DNA of 11,986 nt, taken from contig JACPJX010000044.1 of assembly GCA_016187365.1 (NCBI GenBank), positions 1 through 11,986 on the forward strand, written 5' to 3'. The stretch is from Candidatus Aenigmatarchaeota archaeon. GTDB taxonomy: Archaea > Aenigmatarchaeota > Aenigmatarchaeia > GW2011-AR5. Positions 6,482-11,295 of the stretch are shown piece after piece; the first letter of the stretch is position 1; each line of letters starts with the position of its first letter. Position numbers and translations under genes: made by a program. The notes under the pieces were generated by a model that was not told where the DNA came from, made no database searches, and saw only the letters and a list, made by a program, of their open reading frames with translations.

Positions 6482-6750
6482 CCGCCTTCCTCCGCTATCG
6501 CCGTAGTGGGGCATTCCCTGAGGCATATCAGGCACCCGTCGCATTTCTCATAGTCCACTGAAGGAAAGCCCTCCTTTCCGGATTTTATGGCATTTTCCGG
6601 GCAGTAAACCACGCACCTGTAAGTCCTGTCGCACTTTTTCAGGTCTATCACGGGCCTCGCCTTCCTCATGGCCGGGGGCTTTTCGCCCGGCGCAGGCTGC
6701 TGCAACGCCTTTGCGGCGTCGTATTTAACGCTCTTTTCGTCTATCATCAT
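6478..6750 (-). CDS. porD: PorD-like 2x[4Fe-4S] ferredoxin subunit with one cluster cysteine missing
   Basis: A 90-residue ferredoxin-like subunit. After an approximately 35-residue leader come two cluster motifs. The second is complete: C70-x2-C73-x2-C76-x3-C80-P. The first reads C40-x2-T43-x2-C46-x3-C50-P, with Thr in place of the second Cys. Such a site could hold a 3Fe-4S cluster, use a non-Cys ligand, or be empty. In normal POR complexes this subunit passes electrons from the PorB cluster to free ferredoxin. The start overlaps the porG stop and the stop overlaps the porA start (both ATGA type), so G-D-A are tightly coupled in translation. Confidence 0.82.
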   Translation of the reverse strand: MMIDEKSVKYDAAKALQQPAPGEKPPAMRKARPVIDLKKCDRTYRCVVYCPENAIKSGKEGFPSVDYEKCDGCLICLRECPTTAIAEEGG

Positions 6751-7226
6751 TTCACGCCCTTGTAACCCTCTTCAAACGCGCTGTGGAGGATTTTCTCGCC
6801 GCCCAGCTCCATGTCTATCGCGGAATTCATGCTTTTCATCGAGACCTTCGGGAATATCTTTGTCAGAGCGCCGAGAAGCGCCATTTCAGGGATCGCGGAC
6901 TTAATCGCATGGCACTTTGTTTTCACGTTCTTTGGGGAGACCTTTTCCTCCGAATTGGAAAATATTACGCACCCGTCCCTCAGTCCGTCAAACGCCTTTG
7001 CCGGCACCTTTTCGTCCAGAAGCACCAGATAATCGCAGGGTTCCGGCAGTCTCGACCTGACAACCTTGTCGGCCTTTACATATGCTATATTATAGTTGTT
7101 TGGCTCAAGCGTCCTTGTGGTAAAATCAACGACGTCAAGGCCTGAAAGGAAGCATGCCCTGCCAAGGACGCGCCTCGCCCTGTCAACCCTTTCAACCCCC
7201 CTGCCGTATACCTTGAACATCGCCAT
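6747..7226 (-). CDS. porG: PorG-like gamma subunit of a 2-oxoacid:ferredoxin oxidoreductase, divergent
   Basis: A 159-residue protein, a little shorter than normal PorG (about 175-185). The first strand and helix are recognisable (FKVYGRG, then RRVLGRACFLSGLDV), as are PCDYLVLLDE, DGCVIFSNSEE, PEMALLGALTKIF (the NTAMLGA region) and the C-terminal FEEGYKGVK. The signature GRGGQG reads GRGVER, and the GVERRGAPV segment is replaced by RTLEPNNYNIAYV. A GGGGAT ribosome-binding-like site (7231-7236) lies 4 nt before the chosen ATG; an ATG two codons later is also possible. It is the first POR-type gene of the operon, 40 bp after the PRC-barrel gene. The same pattern of eroded motifs in all four subunits argues that the complex changed as a unit. 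Confidence 0.72.
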   Translation of the reverse strand: MAMFKVYGRGVERVDRARRVLGRACFLSGLDVVDFTTRTLEPNNYNIAYVKADKVVRSRLPEPCDYLVLLDEKVPAKAFDGLRDGCVIFSNSEEKVSPKNVKTKCHAIKSAIPEMALLGALTKIFPKVSMKSMNSAIDMELGGEKILHSAFEEGYKGVK

Positions 7227-7266
7227 ATTTATCCCCTATTATTGCAAAGGCCCAGAATGAAAAGAA

Positions 7267-7566
7267 TCAAACGGCAGGCTTCTCTTCCAGCATCTCTTTC
7301 TCTTCCTCCACGGCCGCAGGAGTCACATGCTTTATGAGCACTATGTCCCCGACGGACTGGACCATGCTGAACGGGACTATGATGCCCTTCTTGTCCCCCA
7401 CCATAGACGCAAAAAACGAGCCCCTGACGGCATCAATGACTATGGACTTGACCTTGAATTTTTCCAGGTCCAGGCCGACGTCCATGACCTTTCCGCAGTA
7501 GGAGCCCTTGTTCGTAAAAACATCCTTCCTCGTTATGTCAGAGAAGCTCTTCATATTCGCAGGCAT
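7267..7566 (-). CDS. PRC-barrel domain protein
   Basis: A 99-residue protein that is one PRC-barrel: SDITRKDVFTNKGSYCGKVMDVGLDL, VKSIVIDAVRG, GIIVPFSMVQSVGDIVLI, then an acidic Glu-rich tail (87-96). Small archaeal PRC-barrel proteins are widespread; they are thought to be adaptors or RNA/RNP- and cell-division-associated proteins (for example CdpB-type), and the exact role here is unknown. The start has a good GGTGAT Shine-Dalgarno site at 7572-7577, 5 nt before the ATG, and a TATA box further upstream. It may be the first gene of the por-like transcript, as porG starts 40 bp after it with no obvious new promoter. Confidence 0.8.
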   Translation of the reverse strand: MPANMKSFSDITRKDVFTNKGSYCGKVMDVGLDLEKFKVKSIVIDAVRGSFFASMVGDKKGIIVPFSMVQSVGDIVLIKHVTPAAVEEEKEMLEEKPAV

Positions 7567-7571
7567 TATTC

Positions 7572-7616
7572 ATCACCAGTCCTTTTCATATCTTATACCA
7601 ATCAAAATATTTAAAG
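7572..7616 (-). promoter_or_regulatory. Promoter and ribosome-binding site of the PRC-barrel/por-like operon
   Basis: CTTTAAATAT (7607-7616 on the minus strand) is a TATA box placing the start near 7585. GGTGAT (7572-7577) is complementary to the archaeal 16S rRNA 3' end and sits 5 nt from the ATG. This is one of the few genes here with a clear Shine-Dalgarno leader. Confidence 0.55.
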
Positions 7617-7700
7617 AAAACCGGATTTTTGCATATAAACGACTTAATCAATATTAATTCTTCACCGTTGAAAATAGTATAATGCTGGGGTAGCCAAGCT

Positions 7701-7729
7701 AGCTTTCCGCCGGAGGCGGGGGTCTTGAA
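7701..7729 (+). other. 29-nt intron in the D-loop of tRNA-Ser
   Basis: A BHB can be drawn: CAAG (7695-7698) pairs with CTTG (7724-7727), with 3-nt bulges CTA (7699-7701) and AAT (7728-7730). Cutting after the second base of each bulge joins T7700 to T7730 and restores the D-loop just before G18-G19. The inner stem is wobble-rich. Confidence 0.75.
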
Positions 7730-7743
7730 TGGTCCACGGCGCA

Positions 7744-7766
7744 ATCCTGCACGTGCAGGACGCCAT
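7744..7766 (+). other. 23-nt intron in the anticodon stem (28/29) of tRNA-Ser
   Basis: A strict BHB: GGCG (7738-7741) pairs with CGCC (7761-7764), with 3-nt bulges CAA (7742-7744) and ATG (7765-7767), and an inner hairpin from the 16-bp palindrome TCCTGCACGTGCAGGA (7745-7760). Cutting after the second bulge base joins CA to GGT and gives a perfect CAGGT/ACCTG stem. Confidence 0.85.
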
Positions 7767-7826
7767 GGTTTGCTAAACCTGTGAGATTAACTTCTCGCGA
7801 GGGTTCAAATCCCTCCCCCAGCGCTT

Positions 7827-8306
7827 ATGGAGACAACGCTGTGCTACGTGATAAAAGACGGCAAAATCCTGCTCATCCACAAGAAAAGGGGTTTCGGGGC
7901 CGGGAAGGTAAACGCGCCTGGGGGAAGGATAGAGGAAGGGGAGAGCCCGGAGCAGTGCGCTGTCAGGGAACTCCGTGAGGAGATAGGCGTCACACCGGCA
8001 GGAATCAGGAAAGTTGGCATCAACAGGTTTTTCAACGGCAAAGAGCGCCTGATGGTCCACATATTCACGGCAAGCGGCTTTGACGGCGAGCTGAAGGAGA
8101 CGGATGAGGCTGAGCCTTTCTGGGAAAGCATCGACAGCATCCCGTTTGACAGGATGTGGGACGACGACGTGCACTGGTTCCCCTACATGCTCGAAGGCAG
8201 GACATTCGCAGGAAACTTCACGTTCAGCGAGGACTGGAAGGAAATAATAGAATATAAAATTGAAGAAACGGGTCAGTGGTCTACCGGTATGACCAACGGC
8301 AAATGA
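7827..8306 (+). CDS. MutT/MTH1-type NUDIX hydrolase (8-oxo-dGTP diphosphatase-like)
   Basis: A 159-residue NUDIX protein with a perfect box G33-x5-E39-x7-R47-E48-x2-E51-E52-x-G54. The wider sequence resembles human MTH1/NUDT1 more than bacterial MutT: KKRGFGAGKVNAPGG before the box, and a C-terminal MWDDDVHWFPYMLEGRTFAGNFTF that parallels the MTH1 W-x-D-D-x-x-W-F-P segment. The likely role is hydrolysis of oxidised purine nucleoside triphosphates to protect DNA or RNA synthesis; exact substrate not shown. The gene starts 3 nt after tRNA-Ser and its last 12 codons run into tRNA-Val, with the TGA stop lying in or beside a tRNA intron. The sequence after EYKIEE is probably a dispensable tail. 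Confidence 0.85.
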   Translation: METTLCYVIKDGKILLIHKKRGFGAGKVNAPGGRIEEGESPEQCAVRELREEIGVTPAGIRKVGINRFFNGKERLMVHIFTASGFDGELKETDEAEPFWESIDSIPFDRMWDDDVHWFPYMLEGRTFAGNFTFSEDWKEIIEYKIEETGQWSTGMTNGK

Positions 8307-8307
8307 C
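8294..8307 (+). other. Probable 14-nt intron at the D-stem/anticodon-stem junction of tRNA-Val
   Basis: ATGAC occurs on both sides (8289-8293 and 8303-8307), so the splice point can slide by up to 5 bases. CCG (8284-8286) can pair with CGG (8297-8299), but no strict 4-bp helix with 3-nt bulges forms. The insertion is clear from the cloverleaf; the processing structure is relaxed or unusual. It contains the NUDIX stop codon (8304-8306). Confidence 0.6.
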
Positions 8308-8315
8308 GTCGCCCT

Positions 8316-8333
8316 ATGACTAGTTCAGGCGAT
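8316..8333 (+). other. 18-nt intron at 33/34 of tRNA-Val
   Basis: A strict BHB: CGCC (8310-8313) pairs with GGCG (8328-8331), with 3-nt bulges CTA (8314-8316) and ATT (8332-8334), and inner stem TGA/TCA. Cutting after the second bulge base yields the loop CTTACAA. The intron sits directly before the anticodon, not at 37/38. Confidence 0.82.
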
Positions 8334-8381
8334 TACAAGGCGAAGGCAGGCAGTTCGATTCTGCCCTGACCCATGAAAAAG

Positions 8382-8390
8382 AGAGGTGGT
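8382..8390 (+). promoter_or_regulatory. Strong Shine-Dalgarno-like site before the FkbM gene
   Basis: AGAGGTGGT matches the archaeal anti-SD complement well. It lies 5 nt before an ATC codon (8396) that is in frame with the FkbM gene, while the first GTG in that frame is 62 nt further on. It suggests the true start is near 8396. Confidence 0.4.
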
Positions 8391-8452
8391 AAAGGATCAG
8401 CAAATTAAAATTTTCAATAAACGTCATCCGGACGTACAAGAACTGGCATGAG

Positions 8453-9169
8453 GTGTTTCTGGACCACCTGAATTTTTTTCCCATCTATACGAAAAAGATA
8501 TACAGGCTGCGGAATGGCACCAATATCGAGACGAGGGCCAGGACAACTGATCTGGGAACCCTGCACACATGCTTCATCGGGGAAGAAAACAGGGTATCTG
8601 AAGACATGCTGGGAAGCAGCCCTGTCATAATAGATATAGGCGCTCATATAGGGATATTTTCCGTATATGCGTGCAAAAAAATACCCGACTCGAAGGTATA
8701 CAGCTACGAGCCGTTTCCCGACAATTATGAGCTTCTGAAAAGAAATATAGAGATCAACAATCTGGGCGGCAATATAAAGGCGTTTAATTCCGCCGTCTTC
8801 AGCAAAAAAGGGAAGAAAAGCCTGTATTTCAGGAAAAGGTACACCGCCGGCTGCACACTGATGAAAGACACGAGCCACGCGGATTCTTCCGCCGTCACGG
8901 TAAACTGCACAACAGTGAAGGATATCTTCGACTCAAACAAGATAAAAAAATGCGACCTGATGAAAATAGACTGCGAGGGCGCCGACCATATAATACTGCG
9001 CTCAATACCCAGGCAATACTTCAAGAGAATAAATATGATACATACAGAGTTTCACGCGCAAAATGAAATAAATGCCATGAAGAAGGTATTCGACGAAATG
9101 AACTTCAGCACCGAGATAAAGAGGTTTGCCGGGGGCTACGGGAACATATACGCAAAAAACATGAACTGA
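8453..9169 (+). CDS. FkbM-family SAM-dependent methyltransferase
   Basis: A 238-residue class I methyltransferase as called from the GTG. Motif I is VIIDIGAHIGIFSVYA (D61, G63, G67), the acidic loop is VYSYEPFPDNYELLKRN (E86), and the FkbM signature DLMKIDCEGADHIIL is at 168-182. FkbM enzymes methylate sugar or small-molecule hydroxyls, often in surface glycan synthesis; the substrate here is unknown. The open frame continues upstream of the GTG to 8393 and encodes SINVIRTYKNWHEVFLDHL, which looks like the usual N-terminal helix of archaeal FkbM proteins. No ATG, GTG or TTG exists in that extension, so the real start may be a rare codon (ATC at 8396) after a strong SD site. It is the first of three same-strand genes after tRNA-Val. 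Confidence 0.85.
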   Translation: MFLDHLNFFPIYTKKIYRLRNGTNIETRARTTDLGTLHTCFIGEENRVSEDMLGSSPVIIDIGAHIGIFSVYACKKIPDSKVYSYEPFPDNYELLKRNIEINNLGGNIKAFNSAVFSKKGKKSLYFRKRYTAGCTLMKDTSHADSSAVTVNCTTVKDIFDSNKIKKCDLMKIDCEGADHIILRSIPRQYFKRINMIHTEFHAQNEINAMKKVFDEMNFSTEIKRFAGGYGNIYAKNMN

Positions 9170-9193
9170 AAGGCGGTTGAACGGGGTATCCAT

Positions 9194-9526
9194 ATGGGAG
9201 AACTAGAGGACAGCATAAGAAAGATGGACTTCAGGGCGGTGGTGTTCACCGCGATAATAACAGCCCTCTCCTTCGTCGTGGGGCTTTTCTGGCGGGACGC
9301 GATATCGGAGACGATAAACGCTGTCATACCTGAAGGCGAAGGGCTTTTCTACAGGTATTTCGCGGCGATGGTCGCCACCGTCATCGTTGTAATAATCGCG
9401 TTTTTCCTCATAAGGGCGCAGAATGTCGACATCGAGAAAGCCGTGAAAAAACTCGGAGAAATAGAAAGAATGAACGAGAAAAAGAGGAAGAAGGCGGTAA
9501 AAAAGATTCTTTCCTACAAGATATGA
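9194..9526 (+). CDS. Two-TM membrane protein, DUF5654-like
   Basis: A 110-residue protein. Two hydrophobic helices (about 14-33, FRAVVFTAIITALSFVVGLF; and 56-74, YFAAMVATVIVVIIAFFLI) flank a short loop. The first helix ends in the motif LFWRDAI, which resembles the W-x-D-A-I of the archaeal DUF5654 family; the assignment is by pattern only. The C-terminus (80-110) is a strongly charged Lys/Glu helix, probably cytoplasmic. Its stop codon directly abuts the ATG of the next gene with no gap, so the two are translationally coupled. Function unknown. Confidence 0.65.
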   Translation: MGELEDSIRKMDFRAVVFTAIITALSFVVGLFWRDAISETINAVIPEGEGLFYRYFAAMVATVIVVIIAFFLIRAQNVDIEKAVKKLGEIERMNEKKRKKAVKKILSYKI

Positions 9527-10111
9527 ATGGAAAGAATCTTTGTCGTCCCTGCAGGCGTCCTTCCAAGATTCCAGGGCTTCATGCCGGCTGACGACGCTGT
9601 AATAGAGAGGATAAAGGAGCGCGGCTTCTTCGCCGACAGGCAGAGCGTGGAGAACGACTTCTCGCTGAAGCAGATAATACCGTATACCGTGTTCACAATG
9701 GACGGCAGGATATTCACGATGCGGCGCCTCGCCAAGGGCGGGGAATCCCGCCTCCACAACAAGGGCAGCATAGGCATAGGCGGCCACATAAACCACGAGG
9801 ACGGGGAGCCGATAGAGGACGGCCTGAAGAGGGAGTTCTTCGAGGAAGTCGACTATCAGGGCACGTTCCAGCCGCGCCTTCTCGGTTTCATAAACGACGA
9901 TTCCGACGACGTCGGGAAGGTGCACTTCGGCCTGGCCTACGTTGTCAAAGGAGATGCTGGAATAGAAGTGAGGGAGAAGAACGTTCTGGAAGGCGCAATG
10001 TCTGGGCCGGATGATATAAACAGGGATGCTTTGGAGAAGTGGTCGAGGATAGTTCTTGATGCCTTGATGAACGACTCCGATTTTAGACATTTAAAAACAC
10101 TCCCCGACTAA
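9527..10111 (+). CDS. NUDIX-fold phosphohydrolase of the COG4112 type
   Basis: A 194-residue protein. Family marks are VVPAGVLPRFQGF at the N-terminus, KQIIPYTVF (48-56), MRRLAKGGESRLHNKGSIGIGGHI (65-88) and the NUDIX-like DGEPIEDGLKREFFEEVDY (92-110) with R102-E103 and E106-E107. The spacing before E94 is two residues longer than the standard box, and the Gly after EE is Asp, which is how the COG4112 predicted phosphoesterase group differs from MutT. The substrate is unknown. It starts directly after the two-TM protein. The promoter of the following tRNA-Glu lies within its last codons. Confidence 0.78.
   Translation: MERIFVVPAGVLPRFQGFMPADDAVIERIKERGFFADRQSVENDFSLKQIIPYTVFTMDGRIFTMRRLAKGGESRLHNKGSIGIGGHINHEDGEPIEDGLKREFFEEVDYQGTFQPRLLGFINDDSDDVGKVHFGLAYVVKGDAGIEVREKNVLEGAMSGPDDINRDALEKWSRIVLDALMNDSDFRHLKTLPD
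10088..10098 (+). promoter_or_regulatory. TATA box of tRNA-Glu
   Basis: CATTTAAAAAC is centred about 32 bp before the tRNA 5' end. This fits a start a few bases upstream of the mature end, and the box is inside the 3' end of the NUDIX-fold gene. Confidence 0.45.
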
Positions 10112-10125
10112 TTGCTTTAGAAATC

Positions 10126-10243
10126 GCTCCGCTCGTCTAGACACCTTTTCCAAAAAGCTGTACCAAAAGGGAAGGTGGGAGATCACGGTCAAGGATATCG
10201 GCCTTTCAAGCCGGTGACACGGGTTCAAATCCCGTGCGGAGCA
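10126..10243 (+). tRNA. tRNA-Glu(UUC) with a D-loop intron
   Basis: The acceptor stem is GCTCCGC/GCGGAGC with discriminator A. The anticodon arm is TCGGC-CTTTCAA-GCCGG (anticodon UUC, Glu) and the T-arm is ACGGG-TTCAAAT-CCCGT. The 3' half matches archaeal/eukaryotic tRNA-Glu well (the stretch AAGGATATCGGCC). The D-arm is interrupted: GTCTAG at 10135-10140 and CGGTCAAGGAT at 10186-10196 are separated by about 45 bases. Joined, they make a D-arm like that of other tRNA-Glu genes (GTCTAG-C-GGTCAAGGAT), 73 nt in total. The intron ends could shift by about 2 nt at the 5' side. Confidence 0.9.
10141..10185 (+). other. About 45-nt intron in the D-loop of tRNA-Glu
   Basis: GTCT (10135-10138) pairs with AGAT (10180-10183, one G-U), framed by 3-nt bulges AGA (10139-10141) and CAC (10184-10186). 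The inner stem is CACCTT (10142-10147) with AAGGTG (10172-10177), leaving two unpaired Gs. It is a slightly relaxed BHB. As in tRNA-Ser, the junction lies just before G18-G19. Confidence 0.65.
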
Positions 10244-10273
10244 TTTAAATATCGTTTAATTTCAATCTTTTGC

Positions 10274-10326
10274 CTATCCGATATATATCGGATAGAATAT
10301 TTTTTACCCTATCCGATATATTTAAG
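10274..10326 (+). promoter_or_regulatory. Fic-gene promoter with palindromic operator and third half-site
   Basis: CTATCCGATAT and its exact inverted copy form a perfect 22-bp palindrome at 10274-10295. A third direct copy, CTATCCGATATA, lies at 10309-10320 and runs into the TATA-like GATATATTTAAG (10315-10326), about 30 bp before the ATG. A protein bound here would block TBP. The DNA-binding HTH encoded at the end of this locus is the obvious candidate. Confidence 0.6.
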
Positions 10327-10351
10327 TATTTTGCCGCATATCATAATAAAC

Positions 10352-11188
10352 ATGATAAACCAAAAACTCTACGAAAAATTAGTGAACAAAAAAAAAGAGC
10401 TGGACAAGCTTAGGCCTTTTCCTAAAGCGGCGCTGCAGGAACTGAAAAATCAGCTGGAGATTGAATTGGCTTACAACAGCAATGCCATAGAGGGCAATTC
10501 GCTGACACTTCAGGAAACCCGCCTCGTTTTGGAGCACGGAATAACCATAAAAGGCAAGAGCCTCAAAGATCACTTCGAGGCTATCAATCATAAGGAAGCT
10601 ATACTGTTTGTCGAAGATTCGTTAAAGGAGGATATAAGTGAAAAACTGGTAAAAAAACTCAATGAATTCGTCCTGGATAAGATATACGAAGAAGAAAAGG
10701 GCCGCTATAGAACTACAAACGTAAGGATACTCGGGGCAATAAAATCCCCGCCTCAGGCAGAAAAGGTTCCAAGGCTCATGAATAGCTTTGTTGAATGCAT
10801 AACAAAAAACCCCGACAATCTTAACATAATAGAGATGGCTGCACTTATACATTATAAATTGGCAGAAATACATCCTTTTTCAGACGGCAATGGAAGAACA
10901 GCAAGGCTTCTCATGAATCTATTCCTCATGAAATATGGATATCCGATAACTATAGTATTGAAAAATGACAGGAAAAAATACTACCAGACGCTGAAAGAGG
11001 CTGACAAAGGGAATATTAAGCCGTTCATGGATTTTATCGGCTATTGCATAAACAGAAGTCTTGGCATCTACCTGTCGGCATTCAAAAGGGCATGGAGTAT
11101 ATCAGCATCAAAGAAGCTGCCAAAGGGACACCATACACGCAAGAATACCTCAGTTTATTGGCAAGAACAGGCAAACTGGATGCAATAA
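10352..11188 (+). CDS. Fic-domain AMP-transferase with N-terminal inhibitory motif
   Basis: 278 residues as read. The catalytic loop HPFSDGNGRTAR (174-185) is complete, with H174 as catalytic base. The inhibitory motif S-x-x-x-E-G-N is at 43-49 (SNAIEGN), with E47 expected to block ATP; this makes it a class II self-inhibited Fic enzyme. Such proteins move AMP from ATP to Ser/Thr/Tyr of target proteins. I start at the ATG at 10352, as the longer open frame reads back into tRNA-Glu. The family-like sequence holds to about SLGIYLSAF (residue 244). After that the frame gives an unfamiliar tail, while the expected C-terminal HTH appears in the -1 frame, pointing to a frameshift near 11084-11090. 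The region is visibly more AT-rich than the genes before it. Confidence 0.82.
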   Translation: MINQKLYEKLVNKKKELDKLRPFPKAALQELKNQLEIELAYNSNAIEGNSLTLQETRLVLEHGITIKGKSLKDHFEAINHKEAILFVEDSLKEDISEKLVKKLNEFVLDKIYEEEKGRYRTTNVRILGAIKSPPQAEKVPRLMNSFVECITKNPDNLNIIEMAALIHYKLAEIHPFSDGNGRTARLLMNLFLMKYGYPITIVLKNDRKKYYQTLKEADKGNIKPFMDFIGYCINRSLGIYLSAFKRAWSISASKKLPKGHHTRKNTSVYWQEQANWMQ

Positions 11189-11268
11189 AACTCGGCAGGA
11201 ACTGGATTGTAACAAAAAAGGCAGTTGAAAACTACATAAAAACTTTGAAAAAGGAAAACATAAAATAG
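11092..11268 (+). CDS. Excisionase-type HTH domain, frame-shifted C-terminus of the Fic protein or a separate small gene
   Basis: 58 residues from the ATG at 11092: YISIKEAAKGTPYTQEYLSLLARTGKLDAIKLGRNWIVTKKAVENYI. This is a MerR/excisionase-type (HTH_17) DNA-binding fold; the LLARTGKLDAIKLGRNW wing is typical. In related archaeal Fic proteins this domain follows the Fic domain in one chain. Here it lies in the -1 frame relative to Fic and overlaps its end by about 97 bp. Inserting one A in the AAAA run at 11084-11087 would join the two as SAFKKGMEYISIK. It is therefore either a real indel, a sequencing error, programmed frameshifting, or an independent start at this ATG. It would be the natural binder of the 10274 operator. 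Confidence 0.68.
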   Translation: MEYISIKEAAKGTPYTQEYLSLLARTGKLDAIKLGRNWIVTKKAVENYIKTLKKENIK

Positions 11269-11279
11269 ATTATATAAAC
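11268..11279 (+). promoter_or_regulatory. TATA box of the tract at 11296
   Basis: GATTATATAAAC closely matches the strong TATATAAAC cores before the pilin and dockerin genes. It is centred about 24 bp before the ATG at 11296 and overlaps the stop of the HTH frame. It shows that something beginning near 11296 is transcribed. Confidence 0.55.
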
Positions 11280-11295
11280 TCTGCCAATCATTAGG

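Larger units (their letters stand above)
7684..7823 (+). tRNA. tRNA-Ser(GCU) with two non-canonical introns
   Basis: The acceptor stem is GCTGGGG/CCCCAGC with discriminator G73, as archaeal serine tRNAs have. The T-arm is GAGGG-TTCAAAT-CCCTC and the long variable arm is TGAGA...TCTCG, a class II feature. After removal of 7701-7729 and 7744-7766, the D-arm reads GCC-AAGCTTGGTCCAC-GGC with G18-G19 in place. The anticodon arm then reads CAGGT-TTGCTAA-ACCTG, anticodon GCU. The mature length is 88 nt. Without both removals the D and anticodon arms do not form. A NUDIX gene begins 3 nt after the discriminator base, so RNase Z cleavage of a joint transcript would leave an mRNA with a 3-nt leader. 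A TATA-like AATATTAAT at 7650-7658 may be its promoter. Confidence 0.92.
8270..8373 (+). tRNA. tRNA-Val(UAC) with two introns, overlapping the NUDIX gene
   Basis: The acceptor stem is GGGTCAG/CTGACCC with discriminator A. The D-arm is GTC-TACCGGTAT-GAC, the T-arm is GGCAG-TTCGATT-CTGCC and the variable loop is AGGCA. After removal of 8316-8333 the anticodon arm is TCGCC-CTTACAA-GGCGA, anticodon UAC (Val). A further 14 extra bases between the D-stem and position 26 must also go for a normal fold, giving 72 nt. The result closely follows the archaeal tRNA-Val pattern GTGGTCTA...TATGACG. The first 37 bases are also the end of the NUDIX gene in the same strand. A TATA-like AATATAAAAT (8251-8260) inside that gene may drive it, though it is slightly close to the tRNA start. 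Confidence 0.9.

Noticed and set aside
7718..7735. Reading CTTGAAT (7724-7730) as a UGA-anticodon loop of the serine tRNA
   Set aside because: No matching anticodon stem follows. The double-intron model with GCU gives perfect D and anticodon arms.
9203..10090. Long 295-codon minus-strand frame
   Set aside because: It is antisense to two coupled genes with clear family features and has no recognisable domain itself.
10175..10351. N-terminal extension of the Fic frame
   Set aside because: It would be translated from within tRNA-Glu and across the operator and TATA box; the ATG at 10352 follows the promoter correctly.
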